DNA of 33,429 nucleotides from Ilumatobacteraceae bacterium. Lineage in GTDB: Bacteria > Actinomycetota > Acidimicrobiia > Acidimicrobiales > Ilumatobacteraceae. The notes under the pieces are model-generated. The model was not told the origin of the DNA. It saw nothing but the letters and a program-made list of their open reading frames with translations, and did not search any database. The stretch spans positions 1-33,429 of the forward strand of contig JAENVT010000332.1 of assembly GCA_016650435.1 (NCBI GenBank). The letters run 5' to 3'. Position numbers and translations under genes: made by a program. Position 1 is the first letter of the stretch; each line of letters opens with the position of its first letter. This document shows positions 15,398-23,820 of this stretch, piece after piece.

Positions 15398-18300
15398 TCA
15401 GCTGAGGGTGATGTTCGATCCGGAGAGCTGGACGGTGCCGCCGACCAACCGGCCGCCCTTGACTTCGGAGCTGCTGATTTGGATGCCACCGCCGGGGGCG
15501 GCGATGGTGCCGGTCCAGGTCACATGGCTGCCGGAGAGTTGGATTGCGCTGAGCCAGCAGGACGCGCCGCCTGCGAGCAGCGTTGGCAGGCCGACGAGGG
15601 CAGGAGTCATGGTGGTGCTCCCGCTGATCGTGATCCGACCGGTGGCAACGATGGTGACGCCGGTCAGGACCGGCGACGATGCAGAGATGGTTACATCACC
15701 GGCGACGTAGTGGATTCCTTTCGACAGGCTGCCATTGCTGAGGGTGATGCTGTCGGAGTGAGCGACGTAGCCGGGGAGCAACGAGTACCGGCCGCCAGGT
15801 GCGAAGTCGCTGATGGTCCATGGCAGACCCGACTGAACAGGTAGCGCACTGAACAGCACGCCGGCGCTCGCGACGCCATGCCCGATGTTGCTGAATCCGC
15901 CATAGGAGATCGTTCCGGAGATCGCGACGGAACTGCCGGAGAACATCACGTTGCCGTTGCTGCGAACGTTCCCCGTTATCGATACATGACTTCCCGACAT
16001 CTGCACGCCGCTGCCGCACGACGAGCCGGCCAACGACAGGACCGTGGCACCTGACAACGTCGGCAGCGGCAGCGGCAGGGGCAGCGTTGTCGTGGTCTTC
16101 GGGACCGTTGTCGTCGTTGTCGTTGTCGAGGTTGTGGTGGTCTTCGGGACGGTCGTGGTCGTTGTCGCGGTGGTCGTGGTCGTTGTTGTCGAGGTTGTGG
16201 TCGGCGACAACGTGGTCGTCGTTGTTGTCGAGGTCGTGGTCGCCGGCAGAGTTGTCGTTGTTGTTGTCGCCGGCGCCAGCGTCGTGGTCGTCGTCGATGT
16301 CGTGGTGGGTGCCTCCGTGGTCGTCGTCGACGACGTAGTGGTCGGGGCTTCCGTGGTGCTCGTTGACGTGGTCGGGGCAGCAGTCGCTGCGGGGGCGGCG
16401 GTTGTGACAGGTGCCGCAGTCGTCGTCGGTGCCTCGGTGGTGATCGTCGGCGCGACGATCTCGCAAATGTTCGTTGAACCCGGCGTGCCGCGCTCACCGA
16501 GCGATCCATATGTCGTCACCGAGGTGCACCAGTTGGACGGCACCGAGTTGTCGGCGGTGGGCGTGCGAAGTGCAGCCGACGCGCCAATCTCGTAGGGCAA
16601 CTGGCTGGCGGGCGTCCATGCGACTCGATCGACGGGCACGAGCGAGGCGTCGTAGAGGTTGATCTCGTCGGCACCCTCGACCAGCGGGAATGCCGAGCCG
16701 TAGACGTAGTCGACCGATGCGCCACCGTTCAGTTCGGCCTTGTCACGCCCCAGCACGAACGTCGCGCCCGGGGCGAGTAGCAACGGCTTCTTGGACGTGA
16801 TCGTGAAGGCGTCGTAGTCATCGTCGCGCAGCACCCAACGGTTGAGGTCGACGGTCTCTGTGCCTGCGTTGTACAACTCGAACCACTCGGCGACTGTGTC
16901 GCTGAGTGCCGCAGGATCGATGTGAACTTCGTTGATCACCACGTCGAGGTGTGGACGCTGCGTGCAGTCGTTGGCCGCGCCTGGCGTGCCGCGATCGCCG
17001 CGACCGAACTGCGGTCCGCTCTCGCACCACTTCCCGTCGAGCAGAGCGATCGAAGCGCCATTGGGTCGCGGCGAGTCCGTTGCCTGCCAGCGAACCTCAT
17101 CGACGCGCTGTCCGTACTGATCCGTCAGGATGATGCCGTCGTTGTCGTTGCTGAGCACGAACCCGTCGCCGTACGAATACGCAACAGGCGCTCCACCGTT
17201 CGCGTCCCGGTTGGTGTCGCGGCCCAGCACCAGGTAGCCGTCAGCCGGCACGACGAGCGAGCCCTTGATGGTGTGACGATCGGACGCTCCGTCGGTCAAT
17301 GTCCATCCGGCCAGATTGACCGGCGCGGCTGTCGTGTTGTGCAGTTCGAGCCACTCGCCATGGCTGTCGCCGACCACAGCGGGATTGCGCATCACTTCGC
17401 TGATCACGACAGCGGCTGGTGGCAATGGCAGCTCACATGAGTTGGCTGCTCCAGGTGAACCGAAGTCTCCGGCACCGAAGGGCATGGTCGACTCGCACCA
17501 GTTCGCGCCGAGCGCATTGTCGGCAGATGGGATCGACAAGCTGATCGAACGACCGGTTGGAATCGGGAAACCGGCAGGGGCGTTCCACTCGACCCGGTCG
17601 ACAATGGCGCCGTCGCCCGACTTGAGCACGACCCGACCACTCGAGTTGTAGAGCGGCACTCCGGCGCCATAGACGTAGTCGGCCTTCACACCGCCGTTGG
17701 CGGTGCGGTCTCCGCTCGAAGCCAATACGGAGTGGGCACCGGCAGCGACGATCAATGACGTGATCGTGTGCGTCTTGAGGTCGCCGCCGACAATCGTCCA
17801 TCCCGACATGTCGACCGACGTCGTGCCGAGGTTGGTCACTTCGAACCACTCGCCGTTGCGTTCTGTTGCCGGAGCCTCGGGATCGAACATCACCTCGGTG
17901 ATCACGATCGGCTGTTGTCCGGGTGTGAGGCACCACGACGCCGTACCAGGGGTACCGCGATCGCCCGCCGCCCATGGCAGCGTCGACGCGCACCAGTTGG
18001 CACCCACACTGTTGTCGAGACTCGGGTCACCCAGCGACATCGACGCCCCGTCGGGATCGGGAAATGTCTTGCCGTTGTCCCAGCGGACGCGGTCTAGCTG
18101 GACCAGGTCGCGGTCCGCAATGACGAGTTCGTCTGTGTCGTTCTGCAGCGACATGCCGCTGCCGTACGCGTAGTCGGGCTTCAGCCCGCCGTTGGTCGTC
18201 GGCTTGCTGGCGAACACTGCGTAGCCCTTCGCGGGGACGATGACAGCGGTGGTGACGGTGAAGCTGTCGTAGTCGTCGTCCTTCACCGTGAAGCCGGACA

Positions 18301-18982
18301 TGTCGACGGCTTGAGTGTCGGGGTTGTACACCTCGAAGTACTCGCCACGCAGATCGGCGGTCTTCGCTGGGTTCTGCATGATCTCGGTGATGACGAGATG
18401 TTTGGTCGACGGCTTGCAGCGATTGGGTGCACCCGGACTCCCAAGATCACCGCGGCGCATCACCGATACGGAGGTGCACCACTTCGATCCCTTGCTGTTG
18501 TCGGACGTGGGGTCGGCCACGGACATCGACGCGCCGTCCGGCACAGTGAATCCCTTGCTCCAATCGACACGATCGCGTTCGATCGAACTTGCGTCTCGCA
18601 AGATGAGCTGGTCGTTGGTTTCCGACAGAACAATTGTGTTGCCGTACACAAACCGCGGCGAGACGCCGCCGTTGGCGAACGAATCGCCTTCACGCGCCAG
18701 CACCAGATATTGCCCGGCAGCGATGTCGAGCGAGGGAAAGACCAGCTTGTCGTGCTTATCGTCGCCGAGTGTCCATCCCGCAAGGTTGGTTGCCTCGTCG
18801 CCGGTGTTGTACAACTCGATCCATTCTCCACGTGAGTCGTACACCTTGTGCGGGTTGATCATCAGTTCGTTGATGATCACGTTCGGCCCGCGAACGGCAA
18901 GCGCGGCCGGGCCGGAGTCGATCAGCGCGACCGCGGCCGTACACGACAGAGCCAGTAATGAACCACCTATCCGCCGCCACAT
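15398..18982 (-). CDS. Secreted multi-domain surface protein with five lamin-tail (LTD) domains and Thr-rich stalk
   Basis: A 1194-residue protein from the ATG at 18982, chosen because a signal peptide follows at once (MWRRIGGSLLALSCTAAVALI). Five tandem LTD domains begin near residues 35, 196, 357, 522 and 677. Each opens with a strand such as VIINELMINP, ITEIMQNP, ITEVMFDP, ISEVMRNP or INEVHIDP, followed by GEW-hE-hxN and hxxW-T-hxDD motifs. Each ends with a spaced Cys pair that could form a disulfide. Residues about 845-967 are almost only Thr, Pro and Ala with TTTT runs, a stalk that may be O-glycosylated. The last 225 residues contain short repeats of the SGSHVSITG or SGSSVAISG kind, suggesting a beta-helix. 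No LPXTG anchor or C-terminal membrane helix is seen. Extracellular LTD domains occur next to nucleases and adhesins; here a structural or adhesive role is inferred. Confidence 0.85.
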   Translation of the reverse strand: MWRRIGGSLLALSCTAAVALIDSGPAALAVRGPNVIINELMINPHKVYDSRGEWIELYNTGDEATNLAGWTLGDDKHDKLVFPSLDIAAGQYLVLAREGDSFANGGVSPRFVYGNTIVLSETNDQLILRDASSIERDRVDWSKGFTVPDGASMSVADPTSDNSKGSKWCTSVSVMRRGDLGSPGAPNRCKPSTKHLVITEIMQNPAKTADLRGEYFEVYNPDTQAVDMSGFTVKDDDYDSFTVTTAVIVPAKGYAVFASKPTTNGGLKPDYAYGSGMSLQNDTDELVIADRDLVQLDRVRWDNGKTFPDPDGASMSLGDPSLDNSVGANWCASTLPWAAGDRGTPGTASWCLTPGQQPIVITEVMFDPEAPATERNGEWFEVTNLGTTSVDMSGWTIVGGDLKTHTITSLIVAAGAHSVLASSGDRTANGGVKADYVYGAGVPLYNSSGRVVLKSGDGAIVDRVEWNAPAGFPIPTGRSISLSIPSADNALGANWCESTMPFGAGDFGSPGAANSCELPLPPAAVVISEVMRNPAVVGDSHGEWLELHNTTAAPVNLAGWTLTDGASDRHTIKGSLVVPADGYLVLGRDTNRDANGGAPVAYSYGDGFVLSNDNDGIILTDQYGQRVDEVRWQATDSPRPNGASIALLDGKWCESGPQFGRGDRGTPGAANDCTQRPHLDVVINEVHIDPAALSDTVAEWFELYNAGTETVDLNRWVLRDDDYDAFTITSKKPLLLAPGATFVLGRDKAELNGGASVDYVYGSAFPLVEGADEINLYDASLVPVDRVAWTPASQLPYEIGASAALRTPTADNSVPSNWCTSVTTYGSLGERGTPGSTNICEIVAPTITTEAPTTTAAPVTTAAPAATAAPTTSTSTTEAPTTTSSTTTTEAPTTTSTTTTTLAPATTTTTTLPATTTSTTTTTTLSPTTTSTTTTTTTATTTTTVPKTTTTSTTTTTTTVPKTTTTLPLPLPLPTLSGATVLSLAGSSCGSGVQMSGSHVSITGNVRSNGNVMFSGSSVAISGTISYGGFSNIGHGVASAGVLFSALPVQSGLPWTISDFAPGGRYSLLPGYVAHSDSITLSNGSLSKGIHYVAGDVTISASSPVLTGVTIVATGRITISGSTTMTPALVGLPTLLAGGASCWLSAIQLSGSHVTWTGTIAAPGGGIQISSSEVKGGRLVGGTVQLSGSNITLS
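16083..16450. repeat. Low-complexity Thr-codon tract inside the lamin-tail gene
   Basis: On the plus strand this reads as runs of GTC, GTG, GTT and GTA triplets in irregular order, the complement of Thr codons broken by Pro and Ala. It encodes the Thr-rich stalk of the surface protein. Mixed use of synonymous codons argues against recent expansion of a single triplet, but a tract like this is prone to length change. Confidence 0.85.
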
Positions 18983-19031
18983 GGATGAGATATCGGCGCG
19001 GAGGATTGCTCCATGAGTCAAGATTCCGTCT

Positions 19032-19775
19032 ATGGAATTCAACGATCGTGTCGCAATCGTGACGGGCGGGGCATCTGGCATGGGGGCCGCAACGGTGCGC
19101 CGGCTGGCGGCGGCCGGCGCAAATGTGATCATCGTCGACCGCAACGCGGATCTTGCTCAGGCCGTCGCAACTGAAGTAGGCGGGATGGCGATTGTCGGTG
19201 ATGTGGCCGACTCGTCGTTCTGCGACGGCGCCGTGGCTGCGGCGATGGTGCGTCACGGCGGTCTCGACGTTCTGGTAAACGCCGCCGGTGTGATCGTGCG
19301 GGCAAGCGGCGAGGACACGACCGACGAGGAGTGGGCCAAGATCATGGGAGTCAACGTCAGCGGCACCTTCTTCATGTGCCGGGCGTCCCTACGAGTAATG
19401 AAGGTGAACGGTCGGGGAGCGATCGTCAACTTCGGTTCGATCTGGGGAGACCTCGGCTCCGCCGGAGTCGCCGCGTACTGCGCGTCGAAGGGCGCAGTGC
19501 ACAACCTGACGAGAGCACTCGCGATGGATCACGCCACGGACGGGATCCGTGTCAACGCCGTGTGCCCCGGAGAAGTCAACACTCCGATGTTGCAATCCGA
19601 ACGTGCCGAGGCAATGACCGATCAACTGTTAAAGGCCATTGCCGCAACCGTGCCGATGGGGAGGCTTGCCGATCCCGACGAGATCGCTCGGGTCGTGTGC
19701 TTCCTCGCATCCGACGACGCCAGCTACATGACCGGCGCGTTGGTCAGCGTCGACGCCGGATATGGGGCGAGGTAG
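19032..19775 (+). CDS. Short-chain dehydrogenase/reductase (classical SDR)
   Basis: A 247-residue protein, the standard classical-SDR length. The cofactor motif TGGASGMG is at 11-18, an acidic D36 at the end of the second strand suggests NAD(H) rather than NADP(H), and NAAG is at 83-86. The catalytic residues are N109, S136, Y149 and K153 (YCASK). The end ([22 protein letters not shown]) is typical of FabG-like family members. The substrate is unknown. The stop is two bases before the start of an aldo/keto reductase, so the two probably work on the same or related carbonyl compounds. Confidence 0.93.
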   Translation: MEFNDRVAIVTGGASGMGAATVRRLAAAGANVIIVDRNADLAQAVATEVGGMAIVGDVADSSFCDGAVAAAMVRHGGLDVLVNAAGVIVRASGEDTTDEEWAKIMGVNVSGTFFMCRASLRVMKVNGRGAIVNFGSIWGDLGSAGVAAYCASKGAVHNLTRALAMDHATDGIRVNAVCPGEVNTPMLQSERAEAMTDQLLKAIAATVPMGRLADPDEIARVVCFLASDDASYMTGALVSVDAGYGAR

Positions 19776-19777
19776 AC

Positions 19778-20785
19778 ATGGAGCACCGCCGGCTCGGTCG
19801 CACGGGTGCACTCGTCGCGCCGCTCGCACTAGGTACCGACAACATCTTGAACCCGACGCCCGAGGACGAGTCCAGCCGGATGATCATCCGCGCGCTCGAC
19901 GGTGGCATCAACCTGATCGACACATCCAACAGCTACGGAGCCGGCGAAGCCGAGCGAGTGATCGGTCGGGTGCTCGCCGAGTCTGGACGGCGCGACGAGG
20001 CGGTGATCGCTACCAAGGTGCACTATCCGACAGGGCCCGGCCCAAACGATCGCGGCAATTCGCGACTCCACATCATGCGCGCCTGCGAGCAGTCTCTGCG
20101 CAGACTGCAGACGGATCGCATCGATCTCTATCAGTTGCATCGCCCCGATTTTGACGTACCACCCGACGAAACGTTGGGCGCTCTGACCGACCTGGTACGT
20201 CAGGGAAAGGTCTGCTACATCGGCAGCTCGACCGCGCCGGCGTGGAAGGTGCTGGAGGGTGTGTTGCTGGCCGAGCTCAAGGGACTGGTGCCTTTTGTGA
20301 CCGAGCAGCCTCCATACAACCTGCTCGATCGCCGAGTCGAGAACGAGCTGGTACCGATGGCACTCAAGTACGGCCTTGGGTTGTTGCCTTGGTCCCCGCT
20401 GGCGATGGGCGTGCTGGCGGGCCGTTACGCGGACGACAACATTCGCCCGGAGGGATCACGTGCCTCGCTGCGAGGCGGTATCTACGCAGCCCGGGTCAGT
20501 CAGAAGGCGGTCGAAGCCGGCAATCGGTTCGTGCGGTTGGCGCGCGAGTCGGGAGTCGACCCGGCCCGATTGGCGATCGCCTGGGTGATGCACCAGCCAG
20601 CTGTAGTCGCACCCCTGATCGGTCCGAAGAGCGTCGAACAACTCGAACATCTCCTGCCGGTGATGGACGTCGCCATCTCCGCCGACATCCTCGCGGCGTG
20701 CGACGAGATCTGCGCGCCGGGCAGCGCCGTCGCCAACTTCCACAACACTGCACCGTGGATGAAGATGCAGATCGGCGCAGACTGA
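19778..20785 (+). CDS. Aldo/keto reductase
   Basis: A 335-residue protein from the ATG at 19778. The (beta/alpha)8 AKR tetrad is present: D48, Y53 (NSYGAGEAE), K80 (VIATKVH) and H121 (LYQLHRPD). The sequence has the YajO/YghZ-like pattern EHRRLGRTG at the start and [13 protein letters not shown] near the end, which binds the 2'-phosphate of NADPH. It begins two bases after the SDR stop and ends seven bases before the histidine kinase start, so all three genes may form one transcript. The substrate is unknown. Confidence 0.93.
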   Translation: MEHRRLGRTGALVAPLALGTDNILNPTPEDESSRMIIRALDGGINLIDTSNSYGAGEAERVIGRVLAESGRRDEAVIATKVHYPTGPGPNDRGNSRLHIMRACEQSLRRLQTDRIDLYQLHRPDFDVPPDETLGALTDLVRQGKVCYIGSSTAPAWKVLEGVLLAELKGLVPFVTEQPPYNLLDRRVENELVPMALKYGLGLLPWSPLAMGVLAGRYADDNIRPEGSRASLRGGIYAARVSQKAVEAGNRFVRLARESGVDPARLAIAWVMHQPAVVAPLIGPKSVEQLEHLLPVMDVAISADILAACDEICAPGSAVANFHNTAPWMKMQIGAD

Positions 20786-20792
20786 GTGCGTC

Positions 20793-21839
20793 GTGCCAGA
20801 TAGCGATCCCCTGCCAGCTAGAACTATCGGCGTGGTCGACGCGGTCGCCAATCCTTGGGCGTTGTTCGAGAGCATTCCGGAGATGGTCCTGGTCGTCGAT
20901 ACCGCCGGGCTGATCCTCTACGCCAACGAGCACTGCTCCGGAATTGTCGGGTGGACTCCGGCGGAGCTGATCGGAAAACCGATCGAGTCGCTGGTCCCCG
21001 ATCGGATGATCGACGACCCCCAGACACGTCCGGAGGGCTTTACCGACGGTGAGAACGTGCGGCCGATGAAGAGCGGCCTGCTGTTGACTGCGTTGCATCG
21101 ATCGGGCCACGAGGTGCCTGTCGAAATTGCCCTGAGCCCTCTCAGTGGAGCTGTTGCGGCAACAGTGGCGACGGTGCGGGATGTCACCGAGCGGCTCGAG
21201 ACCGCGGCCCTGCTCGTCGAAGCCGAAACTCGTCTGGATGTACTCGACGACCGCGACAGGATTGCCCGCGAGTTGCACGACAGTGTGATCCAGCGGCTGT
21301 TTGCGGCCGGCCTCCACCTGCAGGCATCGACGAATCGCCCCGACACCACCGAACGGGTCGCGGTGGTCGTCGACGAGATCGACGAAGCAATCCGGGAGAT
21401 ACGCGGCGCTATCTTCACGCTGCACCGACCCGCCGGCTTCGACAGTGGCTTGGAGGCCTCATTGCGGGCCAGCATCGATGAGGCATCTCGGCTGCTGGGT
21501 CATCGCCCGACGTTGAAGCTCGGCGGCGTCCTCAGCAACATCTCCCGCGATTTGGGGGCTGACCTGCTGGCGGTTCTGCGGGAGGCGATGACGAACGTGG
21601 CCAAACACGCACAGGCCACACGCACAGAAGTTTCCCTCGATGTCGGTATCGATGTGGTGACGCTCATCGTCTACGACGACGGTCTCGGAATGTCGCCGCC
21701 GAACACGGACAACACCGGAGGTCTTGGACTTCGAAACATCCAAGAACGCGCCTCGCGGCTCGGTGGGGAAGCGCTGTTCCTACAAGGGCAACCCAGGGGG
21801 ACAGAGGTCCGCTGGATCGTGCCGCGGTCGCGGGCGTAG
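20793..21839 (+). CDS. PAS-domain histidine kinase, NarL/DevS-type (HisKA_3)
   Basis: A 348-residue protein from a GTG at 20793. There is no membrane segment, so it is cytosolic. A PAS sensor domain spans about 25-135 (LVVDTAGLILYANEHCS, then RDVTER). The HisKA_3 dimerisation motif RDRIARELHDSVIQRLF carries the phosphoacceptor H162 and closely resembles that of mycobacterial DevS/DosT. The catalytic domain has the N-box N268 (LREAMTNVAKHAQAT), DDGLGM at 295-300 and GGLGLRN at 309-315. Unlike DevS it has a single PAS and no evident heme GAF domain. Its stop abuts the stop of the convergent DevR-like regulator, its most likely partner. The signal may relate to the SDR and AKR genes upstream. 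Confidence 0.92.
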   Translation: MPDSDPLPARTIGVVDAVANPWALFESIPEMVLVVDTAGLILYANEHCSGIVGWTPAELIGKPIESLVPDRMIDDPQTRPEGFTDGENVRPMKSGLLLTALHRSGHEVPVEIALSPLSGAVAATVATVRDVTERLETAALLVEAETRLDVLDDRDRIARELHDSVIQRLFAAGLHLQASTNRPDTTERVAVVVDEIDEAIREIRGAIFTLHRPAGFDSGLEASLRASIDEASRLLGHRPTLKLGGVLSNISRDLGADLLAVLREAMTNVAKHAQATRTEVSLDVGIDVVTLIVYDDGLGMSPPNTDNTGGLGLRNIQERASRLGGEALFLQGQPRGTEVRWIVPRSRA

Positions 21840-22505
21840 TCAGCGCTCGGACTTCGACCGAACCGCAAAGACTGCGGCCTCGGTCCTTCTGGTCATTCCG
21901 AGCTTCATCAGGATCGACGACATGTAGTTCTTGACGGTCTTCTCCGCCCGATTGACCCTCACAGCTATCTGGCGATTGGTGAGACCTTCGGCAACGAGGT
22001 CGAGAATCGATCGTTCGAGCTCGGTGAGCGCCGCCAACCGCGGGTCTTGATCATTTTTGGGATTCCGCAATCTCTCGAGCAGTTGACCAGTGACGGCCGG
22101 ATCGATCAGCGATTCGCCGCGAGCAACGCGGTGAACGGCGGACACCAGATCGTTGCCGCGGATCTGCTTCAACACATATCCGGCTGCACCCGCCATCACC
22201 GATTGGAACAGCGCTTCCTCATCGGAGAACGAGGTCAGCATCAGGCACACCAGATCGGGATCGAGGCTGCGTACGTCACGGCAGACCTCGACGCCACTCC
22301 CGTCTGGCAACTGCACATCCAGGACGGCGACTTGGGGCCGAGTCGCTCGAATCCTGGCAATGGCGTCAGCGCACGTGGCCGCTTCGCCGACGACCTCGAT
22401 CGTGCCATCCGCCTCGAGTAGTTGCCGGACTCCTTCGCGCACCAGCTCATGGTCGTCTAACAGGAACACAGTGACCTTTTGAGGAACTTGGTCCATCGGT
22501 ACCAT
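21840..22505 (-). CDS. DevR/DosR-like NarL-family response regulator
   Basis: A 221-residue protein from the ATG at 22505; an ATG at 22496 would give 218. The receiver domain has the acidic pair in FLLDDHELVREG, phosphoacceptor D63 (AVLDVQLPDGSG), T91 (LMLTS) and K113 (GYVLK). The C-terminal LuxR/GerE helix-turn-helix (about 160-205) reads LTNRQIAVR then AEKTVKNYMS and KLGMTRRTEAAVFA, very close to mycobacterial DevR, including the KTVKN residues that contact DNA there. The PAS protein's stop lies 20 bases upstream of its start. Several GGACC half-sites in this short region suggest autoregulation. Confidence 0.93.
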   Translation of the reverse strand: MVPMDQVPQKVTVFLLDDHELVREGVRQLLEADGTIEVVGEAATCADAIARIRATRPQVAVLDVQLPDGSGVEVCRDVRSLDPDLVCLMLTSFSDEEALFQSVMAGAAGYVLKQIRGNDLVSAVHRVARGESLIDPAVTGQLLERLRNPKNDQDPRLAALTELERSILDLVAEGLTNRQIAVRVNRAEKTVKNYMSSILMKLGMTRRTEAAVFAVRSKSER

Positions 22506-22556
22506 GGGACCACATTCCGCCCCAATTACCAAGGACCAAGGTCCCTTGTGGGGACC
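22506..22556. promoter_or_regulatory. Cluster of GGACC half-sites, candidate DevR-type operator
   Basis: Four half-sites fall in 51 bases: GGGACC at 22506-22511, GGACC at 22533-22537, GGTCCC at 22540-22545 and GGGACC at 22551-22556. The inner pair is GGACC-AA-GGTCC. Read on the minus strand, 22532-22545 matches 11 of 14 bases of the core of the mycobacterial DosR box (GGGACTWWAGTCCC). The cluster covers the end of the PAS gene and the region directly before the regulator start. Its use as an operator is inference. Confidence 0.45.
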
Positions 22557-23104
22557 AGTTCGGCGCCCCGGCTCTGACGACCACGCTGCACTGCGTTGAT
22601 GACGTCGTCGAGGGCCTGGACGGCCGTGTCCATCCGGTGGGTCAGCTCGTCCTCGTTCGACGCACTGGCCATGATGGAGGTACCGAGCGCGAAGAGCCGT
22701 TGGATCACCAAGTCGAGCGACTCCTGGAGCTGCTCGATCCGCGCCCTGGCGTTGGCCAGGTCGATTCTGTCGATGGCGTTGTCGACAACGGTTTGTCGTT
22801 GTGCCGACATGTCGCGAACCGTTGCCACGACGAACGGAGCGTCGGGGAGCACACGCACCTGGACGTCGACGGCGAACATGGACCCGTCAACTCGGCGACC
22901 CTCGACGTCCATCTCGTCGGCGTCGGGCAGCAACGCCCCGATGCGCGCACCGATGGGCGAATCGTCGTCGTCGTCTGTGTAACCGAACAGCCGCATCAAC
23001 GAGCTGTTGACGTAGACGATCACGCCGTCGTCGTCTGTCATCAGCACAGCGTCGACCGTGTTGTCGAGCACCGATGACAGAAGCTCTTCGAGTACGGCGG
23101 TCAC
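22526..23104 (-). CDS. PAS protein with degenerate HisKA_3-like coiled region, no ATPase domain
   Basis: A 192-residue protein from a GTG at 23104 that overlaps the stop of the phosphoribosyltransferase gene as GTGA. Residues about 5-105 are a PAS domain (DNTVDAVLMTDDDGVIVYVN, then FVVATVRDMS). Residues 119-178 resemble the two dimerisation helices of the HisKA_3 kinases: LDLVIQRLFALG at 130-141 matches HDSVIQRLFAAG of the nearby histidine kinase, but the phosphoacceptor His is replaced by Leu at 130. No HATPase domain follows. It may form mixed dimers with the kinase or bind the regulator without phosphorylating it; this is inference. It lies directly before the DevR-like gene. Confidence 0.8.
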   Translation of the reverse strand: MTAVLEELLSSVLDNTVDAVLMTDDDGVIVYVNSSLMRLFGYTDDDDDSPIGARIGALLPDADEMDVEGRRVDGSMFAVDVQVRVLPDAPFVVATVRDMSAQRQTVVDNAIDRIDLANARARIEQLQESLDLVIQRLFALGTSIMASASNEDELTHRMDTAVQALDDVINAVQRGRQSRGAELVPTRDLGPW

Positions 23105-23769
23105 GAGGAGCCGCTGTCGGTCCAGCGGCCCGCTGCTGCTGTCATCGCCTGCAAAACCTCGGCGTCTGTGACGGCCTCGAAGTCGCGGTACCAACGCCCG
23201 ACAGATCCGAACGGATCCGGTTGGGCGAGGCAGACGACCCTGTCGGCCTCCGAACTCAGCATCTCGACGACGCCAAGGGGAGCAACGGGTGTGGCCACGG
23301 TGATGTCGTTTGCGCCATAGGCGCGCGCCACCTGAATGGCGGCTCGGATCGTGGCGCCGGTGGCGATGCCGTCGTCGACGATGACCGCCGGGCGATCGAC
23401 CAGAGACTGGTGTGGGCGGACCGATCGCAAGGAACCGAGGCGGCGGTCCAGTTCAGCGCGCTCGCGAGCCTCGACTTCGGCTAGCTCGTGCTCGCTCGTG
23501 CGGCTCGCTCGGACGACATCGTGATTGACGATCGCGACACCGTTCTCCCCGATCGCTCCCATTGCCAGTTCCGGCTGACGGGGCACGCCGAGTTTGCGAA
23601 CGACGATGACGTCGAGCGGCGCGTCGATGGCCTCGGCAACCTGTGCTGCAACCGGTACGCCGCCGCGCGGCAAACCGAGCACGACCGGACTGCCGATCTT
23701 TGCCTTTGCGACTTCCACGCCCAGAAGCGCGCCGGCCGATCGGCGGTCGTGAAAGACATGTCGGTCCAT
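23101..23769 (-). CDS. Phosphoribosyltransferase-family protein
   Basis: A 222-residue protein from the ATG at 23769. The type-I PRTase PRPP-binding loop VIVDDGIATGAT is at 129-140, and the N-terminal VVLGLPRGGVPVA is typical of the subgroup whose mycobacterial members include Rv0571c, a DosR-regulon gene of unknown substrate. It is the first gene of a coupled set with the PAS protein (GTGA overlap) and the DevR-like regulator. It should not be read as a nucleobase salvage enzyme of known specificity. The 51-base gap upstream contains a weak DosR-box-like sequence near 23808-23821 (10 of 14 bases). Confidence 0.88.
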   Translation of the reverse strand: MDRHVFHDRRSAGALLGVEVAKAKIGSPVVLGLPRGGVPVAAQVAEAIDAPLDVIVVRKLGVPRQPELAMGAIGENGVAIVNHDVVRASRTSEHELAEVEARERAELDRRLGSLRSVRPHQSLVDRPAVIVDDGIATGATIRAAIQVARAYGANDITVATPVAPLGVVEMLSSEADRVVCLAQPDPFGSVGRWYRDFEAVTDAEVLQAMTAAAGRWTDSGSS

Positions 23770-23820
23770 CGATCTCTCAGCGTCGCGCGCCCGACTCGTC
23801 GACGGTAGGGGCTTTGGACT

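Noticed and set aside
16083..16450. Possible CRISPR-like or tandem repeat array
   Set aside because: The units are irregular Thr codons within a secreted protein, with no spacer/repeat periodicity.
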